From: Myxococcales bacterium
Lineage (GTDB): Bacteria; Myxococcota; Polyangia; Fen-1088
Direction: 5' to 3'
Length of the DNA: 12,098 nt
Assembly (NCBI GenBank): GCA_003159055.1
Contig: PMLH01000572.1
Coordinates: forward strand, 1 to 12,098
Position numbers and translations under genes: made by a program. The notes under the pieces are model-generated. The model worked only from the letters and a program-made list of their open reading frames with translations. It had not been told where the DNA came from and made no database searches. Shown here in pieces: positions 7,378 through 12,098 of this stretch (its first letter is position 1; each line of letters begins with the position of its first letter).

Positions 7378-9117
7378 CTACCCGCCCGTCCCGTCGACCG
7401 CGGGACCTTCAAGCAGGGGCAGAATCAGCGCCCGATCCCGCTTTCCCGACGGAGTAATCGGAATTGCCTCGACGGTGCGCAAACGGCGTGGCCAGGAAGG
7501 CGATGGCAGAAGGTCGCGCAACTCACGAAGAACCGCCTCGGCAGGTCGGGGCGACGCCACCAGGGCCACGATCTCCTGGCCGCGGCCAGAATCCGACGGC
7601 AGCGCCAGCACCACGGCATCCGTGACCTGGGCAAGCCCCATGATGGCCTTCTCGATTTCCGACAGCAGCACGCGCTTGCCGCCCACCTTGACCACGCCGT
7701 CAGCGCGACCGGCCAAGGCAAAACTGCCATCGGGGCACAAGGCCGCGAGATCGGCGGTTTCGAAGAATCCGTCGTCATCGAACGGCACGTCGCCCGAGAT
7801 GAAAACCGAGCGCACGACCAAGACTTCGCCGTGGAGGCGGCAGGCCACGCCCGGCAGAGGCTGCCAGGACGGATCGGCGACATCCTGGCGACGAATGGCG
7901 ATGCCGCCGGTCTCGGTCGAACCATAGACTTCGAGCGGCCACAGCCCAGTGCTGGCGAAAAAGCTCTGGGCGTCGGCGGCGGACAGCGGCGCGCCCGACG
8001 ACAGCACCAGACGCAAGCGATGGGGACCCGTCATCGCCTTGGCGAGCGCCTTCAGGTGGGCCGGGGTACTGACCAGGATGGTCGCCGAGGTGCGCGCGAT
8101 CCGGTCGGCGATCTCCTGCGGAAAGAAGGGCGAGAAGCGCTCGACCGTGGCGCCCGAGCAAAGCGGCAGCAGAACGGAGAACAGCAGGCCGTAGATATGG
8201 TGGGGCGGCACGGTCGCCAAGATGTGGTCCTCGGGACCGACCTCGAGGCCACGCATGTGAACCGCAATCTCTTCGAGGAGGTTGCGCCGGGTCTTCGTCC
8301 AACGTCGCGGCATTCCCGTCGTCCCGCCGGTGTGCAAAAAGATGCAAGGCTCGTCGGTGGCAGAAAGCCCGATCCCATCGGACGATGCCGGGGTCGCGGC
8401 GAAATCGACTGGCTTGGCCGGAAATTCCGGCGGGAGTTGCGACCGCCACGCATCGGGGCCGAGCCAGTGCGAAAAACCTCGCAAGCGGTGGGTGGCCAGC
8501 ATCGCTGGGACGGTCAGCGCGGGCGGAAAGAGTACCCGCGCACCGCCAGAAAGTGCGGCCATCACCGCGGCGGCAACCTCGACCCTGTCTTCCGAAGCTA
8601 CACAGACCTCGGGCGGAGCTTTCGCCGTCCCCAACCGAAAAAGCTGACCGGCGCGGTTCGCAATCGCCGCCACGGTGGTGCCATCGGAACAGAACTTGGC
8701 GTCAAGCCGTGCGGCATCCGTGGGAAGAAGGGCCGCGATCGAAGGCCGCTCGGGGGGTGCCTGCGAAGCGACCGCCGTGATGCATTCACCCGTGCCGGCG
8801 GGAAGACCGCCGGCCTCGACCGTGAAGCGAAACCTGTCCGGCCGCGTCTGGCGCACCCGGATGCGCAGGTTGGTTCCCGGCACGACCATCTGCCGAAAAC
8901 GAACGCGATGAAAGGCGCGAATCTCGACTGCGGGATGGTCGGCGTCCGCCCAAAATCGAGCGATGGAATCCTCGACCAGCGCCAACATCGCAATGCCGGG
9001 CAGGATGGGCGATCCAGGGAAATGGCCGTGGAACCAAATTGCGTCCGCCGACGCCACGACGTGTGCCGCCAGCGCATCGCCCTGGCGGAACTCAAGCGTC
9101 GGTCGAAGGCGCGACAT
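7378..9117 (-). CDS. Hotdog (FabZ/ApeI-like) - AMP-dependent acyl ligase fusion protein
   Basis: A 579-residue two-domain protein. Residues about 1-125 form a hotdog domain with FHGHFPGSPILPG (His32 as the FabZ catalytic His); the position of the FabZ catalytic Glu, five residues after the last PG, is Ala46, so the activity may be altered or ApeI-like. Residues about 140-565 form an ANL-superfamily adenylating domain with the phosphate-binding loop LHTGGTTGMP (261-270), YGSTETGG (398-405), Asp456, the hinge-region block GRADGVVKVGGKRV (470-483) and the A10 lysine in TPSGK (Lys559). It would activate a carboxylic acid as acyl-AMP and transfer it to a thiol, presumably on the adjacent ACP. The start ATG shares one base with the ACP stop (TGATG), implying translational coupling. 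Separate ApeH ligase and ApeI dehydratase proteins are known in aryl-polyene clusters; here both functions seem fused. The substrate is unknown, and the shortened first half suggests a starter-unit ligase rather than an NRPS module. Confidence 0.88.
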   Translation of the reverse strand: MSRLRPTLEFRQGDALAAHVVASADAIWFHGHFPGSPILPGIAMLALVEDSIARFWADADHPAVEIRAFHRVRFRQMVVPGTNLRIRVRQTRPDRFRFTVEAGGLPAGTGECITAVASQAPPERPSIAALLPTDAARLDAKFCSDGTTVAAIANRAGQLFRLGTAKAPPEVCVASEDRVEVAAAVMAALSGGARVLFPPALTVPAMLATHRLRGFSHWLGPDAWRSQLPPEFPAKPVDFAATPASSDGIGLSATDEPCIFLHTGGTTGMPRRWTKTRRNLLEEIAVHMRGLEVGPEDHILATVPPHHIYGLLFSVLLPLCSGATVERFSPFFPQEIADRIARTSATILVSTPAHLKALAKAMTGPHRLRLVLSSGAPLSAADAQSFFASTGLWPLEVYGSTETGGIAIRRQDVADPSWQPLPGVACRLHGEVLVVRSVFISGDVPFDDDGFFETADLAALCPDGSFALAGRADGVVKVGGKRVLLSEIEKAIMGLAQVTDAVVLALPSDSGRGQEIVALVASPRPAEAVLRELRDLLPSPSWPRRLRTVEAIPITPSGKRDRALILPLLEGPAVDGTGG

Positions 9118-9377
9118 CAGGGCAAGGGCGCGTTCTCGGGCAAGTTCGCCAGGACGTACTGGACAGCGTCCTCGACCGTCCGAATCCGACGCGCCTGCTC
9201 CTCATTGACCTTGATGCGGTACTGCTTGTCGAGCAACGCCAGCATGTCCAGGGCATCAATGCTGTCGAGGCCCAGGTCATCGAACATCTTCGACTCGGGC
9301 TTGATCTTCTCCAGGGGGACGCCGAACCGCTGCGAAAGATACTCGACGATCAGCTTGTAGGCAGTACTGTGGTCCAT
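9117..9377 (-). CDS. Acyl carrier protein
   Basis: An 86-residue acidic four-helix carrier protein with the phosphopantetheine site DLGLDSIDALDM (Ser39). The typical FabF/ligase contact residues (Asp38, Ile40, Leu43) flank the serine. A longer frame starts at 9416, but the ATG at 9377 gives standard ACP length and has GGAAG seven bases upstream. The LDSID form resembles dedicated ACPs of polyene, polyketide and lipid-modifying systems rather than the DSLD form of housekeeping AcpP. It is the first gene of the leftward transcript and overlaps the ligase start by one base, so it probably carries the acyl group that ligase activates and that the divergent ketosynthase elongates. Confidence 0.93.
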   Translation of the reverse strand: MDHSTAYKLIVEYLSQRFGVPLEKIKPESKMFDDLGLDSIDALDMLALLDKQYRIKVNEEQARRIRTVEDAVQYVLANLPENAPLP

Positions 9378-9384
9378 CTTCGTG

Positions 9385-9389
9385 CTTCC
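9385..9389 (-). promoter_or_regulatory. Ribosome binding site fixing the ACP start
   Basis: GGAAG on the minus strand, seven bases before the ATG at 9377. It excludes the longer start at 9416, which would add 13 residues not seen in ACPs. Confidence 0.6.
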
Positions 9390-9415
9390 AGAGACGGCCT
9401 TGGGACTACCATGCA

Positions 9416-9448
9416 CCCGATCGGGACGTCAACGTCCCCGCACGCGGG
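9416..9448. promoter_or_regulatory. Cluster of adjoining palindromes in the divergent promoter region
   Basis: Three perfect inverted repeats overlap end to end: CCCGATCGGG (9416-9425), GGGACGTCAACGTCCC (9423-9438) and CCCGCACGCGGG (9437-9448). They sit midway between the ACP start (9377) and the ketosynthase start (9510). This is a plausible operator region for one regulator controlling both transcripts. The regulator is not in the window. Confidence 0.5.
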
Positions 9449-9465
9449 TCTTGCAGTGGGAACCT

Positions 9466-9493
9466 TCGGCGTGCAATAGAATCGGCGTGCAAT
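9466..9493 (+). repeat. 12-bp direct repeat overlapping a possible -10 element of the ketosynthase promoter
   Basis: TCGGCGTGCAAT occurs at 9466-9477 and again at 9482-9493, separated by AGAA. The gap plus flanking bases make TAGAAT (9477-9482), five of six matches to a -10 hexamer. A TTGCAG lies 20 bases before it, too far for a good -35. The repeat ends 16 bases before the ATG at 9510, a position suited to repression. Confidence 0.5.
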
Positions 9494-9509
9494 CGAGCGT
9501 TGCGCGGGC

Positions 9510-10769
9510 ATGAAATCACCTAGAAACCGTCGCGTGTTTGTCATCGGCCGAGCTGCCATGACAGCCCTTGGCGCCACCGCGGAGTCGACCTGGCGCCGGG
9601 CGGCTGCCAACCAGGCCGGCCTCGCGCCCTTGTCGCGCTGCTCGCTCACCACGCCCATGATCGTTGGGGAGATCCCAGAACGAGACCGGGCGAGCTATCC
9701 ATTCGACACGCCCAAAGAGCGGCACAACTGGAACGCCGACTACGTTCTGGAAACCATGGCCATCTGCCAAGATGCGCTCGCCGACGCCCGCTTGGCGATG
9801 GACGATACCATCGGACCGAGAACGGCGTGCCTGCTGGGCTCTGCCATCAATGGGTCCGATTCATTGCGCGAAGCCTTCGTCCGCTACCAGAGCATCGGCG
9901 CGAACGGCGTGAGCCCCTTTCTGCTGCCCAACGTGTGCGCGAATGTGCCGGCTGGCAAGGCCGGAACGGTCTTCGGTTTCACTGGTCCGATCTTTTCCCC
10001 ACAAGGAGCGTGCGCGTCGGGCAACCACGCCATCGCGCTCGGCGCGCGCATGGTGCGCGACGGCGACGTCGACTTCGCCATCGCTGGCGGGGTGGAGATG
10101 CCGCTGGTCCCGGAAATCGTTCTGGGCTTTTCCAACATGAACGCCAGCTTCAAGCTGCGCCCCACCGATCGAGCGGCGCGGGATCCGGGGCAAGCCTCGC
10201 GCCCCTTCAGCGTCGACCGCCGCGGCTTCGTCCTGGCCGAAGGTGCCGCTGCTGTGGTGCTGGCTGCCGAAGAAGTGGTGAAGGCCCACGGCCTCAGACC
10301 GATCGCGGAAGTGGCTGGCATCGGCTGGACGTCGGACGCTCACCACTTCACGCGCCCCCACCAGCCGACCATCACGCGGGCGATTCGCCAGGCGCTCGAT
10401 GACGCAGACATCGACGCGAACGCCATCGGCAGTGTGAACGCGCACGGCACCTCGACGCCCACCGGAGACGCGGTCGAAGTGGCGTGCCTGCGCGAAGTGT
10501 TCGGCGACGGCCTGCCCAAGATCCCCATCAGCGCGAACAAGAGTCAGGTCGGGCATTCCCTCGGCGCAGCGGCGGCGGTCGAGGCGGTCCTGTCGCTCAT
10601 GGCGCTGGAAAACCAGTTTGTCCTGCCGACTCTCAACTACGTCCCCGACCCCGAGCTGACCGGGGCCGACTTCGTCACCGCGGCCAGGGCGCATGCCCAC
10701 GAGTTCGTGCTTTCCAATTCGTTCGGATTTGGTGGCACCAACTGCTGCGTGATCTTCCGAGGCGTCTGA
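9510..10769 (+). CDS. Beta-ketoacyl synthase (FabF-like, type II)
   Basis: A 419-residue condensing enzyme of usual FabF length. It joins an acyl-thioester to malonyl-ACP with loss of CO2. The active site looks complete: nucleophile Cys168 in GACASGNHAI, His312 in VNAHGTSTPTGD, Lys344 and His349 in NKSQVGHSLGAA, and the C-terminal glycine loop SNSFGFGGTN. Housekeeping FabF normally has T-A-C-x-S-G; GACASGN differs slightly. The presence of dedicated ACP, ligase and dehydratase partners makes a secondary lipid or polyketide role more likely than primary fatty acid synthesis. Only a weak GCGGGC precedes the ATG. The thioesterase start follows after 2 bases. A chain-length-factor partner is not seen in the window. 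Confidence 0.92.
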   Translation: MKSPRNRRVFVIGRAAMTALGATAESTWRRAAANQAGLAPLSRCSLTTPMIVGEIPERDRASYPFDTPKERHNWNADYVLETMAICQDALADARLAMDDTIGPRTACLLGSAINGSDSLREAFVRYQSIGANGVSPFLLPNVCANVPAGKAGTVFGFTGPIFSPQGACASGNHAIALGARMVRDGDVDFAIAGGVEMPLVPEIVLGFSNMNASFKLRPTDRAARDPGQASRPFSVDRRGFVLAEGAAAVVLAAEEVVKAHGLRPIAEVAGIGWTSDAHHFTRPHQPTITRAIRQALDDADIDANAIGSVNAHGTSTPTGDAVEVACLREVFGDGLPKIPISANKSQVGHSLGAAAAVEAVLSLMALENQFVLPTLNYVPDPELTGADFVTAARAHAHEFVLSNSFGFGGTNCCVIFRGV

Positions 10770-10771
10770 CT

Positions 10772-11251
10772 GTGCGCGCACCCGACTTCAAGACGACGCC
10801 GCTCGATAGCGATCCGCGCTACGTGCGCGATGTCGTCGGTGGCTTGGTCTGGCATCGCGTTTCCCATCGGGTGCTGTTCGCCGACACCGACCGAACCGGT
10901 GTCGTGTACCACGCCAACTACTTCCGCTTCTTCGAGCTCGGCCGCGCGACCCTGCTGCGCGACTCGGGCTTTCCCCTAAGGCAGGTGGAAGCCGACGGCT
11001 ACGTCTATCCGATCTTCCAGCTTGGGCTCGATTTCTTCCGGCCCATGGACTACGACGACCCGATCTTCGTCCACACCCGCTTTCGCGACCTGCATGGCGT
11101 GCACGTCGATTTCGACTACCTGGCTACGCACGCCGAGACCGGGCTGGTCTTGTGCAAGGGCTTCACCCGGCACTGCGCCGTGGGCAGGAAGGGCCGCCCG
11201 GTGGCGGTGGATCCGGTCACCGTCGGCATCTACCAGCGCTTTCCGACATGA
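10772..11251 (+). CDS. YbgC/4-hydroxybenzoyl-CoA thioesterase-family hotdog protein
   Basis: A 159-residue single-hotdog protein. The signature is FADTDRTGVVYHANYFRFFE (36-55): Asp40 is the family's catalytic acid, followed by G-V-V-Y-H-A-N-Y. Members hydrolyse acyl-CoA or acyl-ACP thioesters. An open frame continues upstream to 10484 inside the ketosynthase gene, but that part is a shadow; GTG at 10772, two bases after the ketosynthase stop, gives the normal length. Cotranscription and probable translational coupling with the ketosynthase suggest a role in product release or editing in the same pathway. Aryl-polyene clusters also contain a thioesterase of this fold. Confidence 0.88.
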   Translation: MRAPDFKTTPLDSDPRYVRDVVGGLVWHRVSHRVLFADTDRTGVVYHANYFRFFELGRATLLRDSGFPLRQVEADGYVYPIFQLGLDFFRPMDYDDPIFVHTRFRDLHGVHVDFDYLATHAETGLVLCKGFTRHCAVGRKGRPVAVDPVTVGIYQRFPT

Positions 11252-11267
11252 AGCGGGCGCCCCGGCC

Positions 11268-12098
11268 ATGCTGCCCACCAAGTTCGTTGTCAGACTGCCC
11301 GAGATATCGCACGTGGCTGACCACGCCATCTCCGGAAGGGCGATTGTGCCCGCCGTGGAAATCTTGAATCTCCTGCTGAACGTGCTGGACGAACGCGGCG
11401 TCCGCTTGAACACACCGCTGACCATGCGCGACGCCAGCTTTCCACGCTTTCTTTCCGTCGACGAGATCCCGCGCTGTACGTTCGAAGTCGCTCTGGAGAG
11501 CAGTGCCCCCTTGGGCGCCGGCGTTCGGACGACCTTCAGCTCGCGAATCGAGCTGCCGGGGGGCATGCAAAGGCAGCGCATTCACGCCGAGGTCAGCTTC
11601 GGCACCGAGGAGGCGCAGCCCGCGCCGCCCCCACCCGCAGAAGCCGACGTCGACTGCGAGGTCTCCGCCGAGCGGGTCTACCGCGAGCTCATCCTGTTCG
11701 GCCCGCACTTCTGTAATTTGCGCGGGACGCTTCGTCTGGCCCGCGGCGCCGCGTGGGCAACCGTCGAGTCGCCCTCCCCGCCCCATCCCAATCCCTCGCG
11801 CGCCGGCTGCCCGTACTTGCTCGACAGCGCGATGCACCTGGCGTGCGTGTGGGGCCAGCGCTATGCCGGCATGGTGGCCTACCCGACCGGATTTTCCGCA
11901 CGCGCGGTGTTTTCGCCGATTGCGCGCGGCAAACGTCGCTGCACCGCTGTCGCCCGCAGCACCTTACCGCGGCGGCTCGTGTTCGACCTGTGGCTTGCCG
12001 ACGAGGAAGGCCGCGTTTGCGACGCTATCGGCGGGCTGGTCATGACGCCTCTTGCCGCCGGAGCACCGCCGCCAGCGTGGATCGCCCAAGGAACCGCG
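11268..12098 (+). CDS. Polyketide synthase-type dehydratase (double hotdog), open at the right edge
   Basis: The frame stays open for 277 codons to the end of the window, so the gene is incomplete at its 3' end. The first hotdog has ADHAISGRAIVPAVE (17-31), matching the PKS dehydratase motif DHxxxGxxxxPG, with His19 as catalytic base; Ala replaces the usual Gly/Ala after Pro, which is allowed. The second hotdog has YRELILFGPHFCN, like the YGPxF motif, and CPYLLDSAMH, where Asp186 fits the catalytic Asp of PS-DH domains. Both catalytic residues therefore appear present. A Pro/Ala-rich linker (about 117-127) separates the two halves. The ATG at 11268 is 16 bases after the thioesterase stop; its ribosome site is weak, so a slightly different start is possible. 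It may be a free-standing dehydratase or the first domain of a larger synthase. Confidence 0.8.
   Translation, partial: MLPTKFVVRLPEISHVADHAISGRAIVPAVEILNLLLNVLDERGVRLNTPLTMRDASFPRFLSVDEIPRCTFEVALESSAPLGAGVRTTFSSRIELPGGMQRQRIHAEVSFGTEEAQPAPPPPAEADVDCEVSAERVYRELILFGPHFCNLRGTLRLARGAAWATVESPSPPHPNPSRAGCPYLLDSAMHLACVWGQRYAGMVAYPTGFSARAVFSPIARGKRRCTAVARSTLPRRLVFDLWLADEEGRVCDAIGGLVMTPLAAGAPPPAWIAQGTA

Noticed and set aside
7252..9360. Long plus-strand open frame of about 700 codons
   Set aside because: It lies antisense to the acyl ligase and ACP genes, is Arg/Gly/His-rich and has no domain motifs; it is a shadow of GC-rich coding on the other strand.

Overview
The window is high-GC DNA with strong G/C bias at third codon positions. 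It carries exported proteins ending in outer-membrane-barrel signatures, a lipoprotein-like hydrolase, a sigma54-type promoter match and a lipid/polyketide-type gene set. This fits a Gram-negative bacterium, perhaps of the Myxococcota/deltaproteobacterial kind. That placement is inferred from style, not from a marker gene.

Left part (1-1888, plus strand): a reading frame cut by the left edge encodes a protein with a His-Gly and a Gly-Cys motif, spaced as in clan CD / CHAT-type cysteine peptidase-like domains. A non-coding stretch of about 320 bases follows, then a methylenetetrahydrofolate reductase-family gene (974-1888) with a clear ribosome binding site.

Middle part (1897-6815, minus strand): four closely spaced genes look like one envelope operon read right to left. 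They are two tandem paralogous exported proteins, each with an N-terminal alpha/beta-like domain and a C-terminal beta-barrel; an alpha/beta-hydrolase fused to a short beta-helix-like tail; and an unrecognised secreted protein. A good -24/-12 (sigma54) promoter match lies just upstream of the first gene. The last gene is convergent with the MTHFR gene, with 8 bases between the stops.

Right part (6995-12098): a divergent fatty-acid/polyketide-like cluster. Leftward from about 9377 run an acyl carrier protein, a protein fusing a hotdog (FabZ/ApeI-like) domain to an AMP-dependent acyl ligase, and a small membrane protein, with start/stop overlap or very short gaps. Rightward from 9510 run a beta-ketoacyl synthase, a YbgC/4HBT-type thioesterase and a polyketide-synthase-type dehydratase that is still open at the right edge. 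The divergent promoter region (9378-9509) is packed with palindromes and a 12-bp direct repeat, suggesting shared regulation. The set can activate an acyl starter, load it on the ACP, extend it, dehydrate it and release it. It resembles aryl-polyene or similar type II systems, but the product cannot be read from this window and the cluster continues beyond it.
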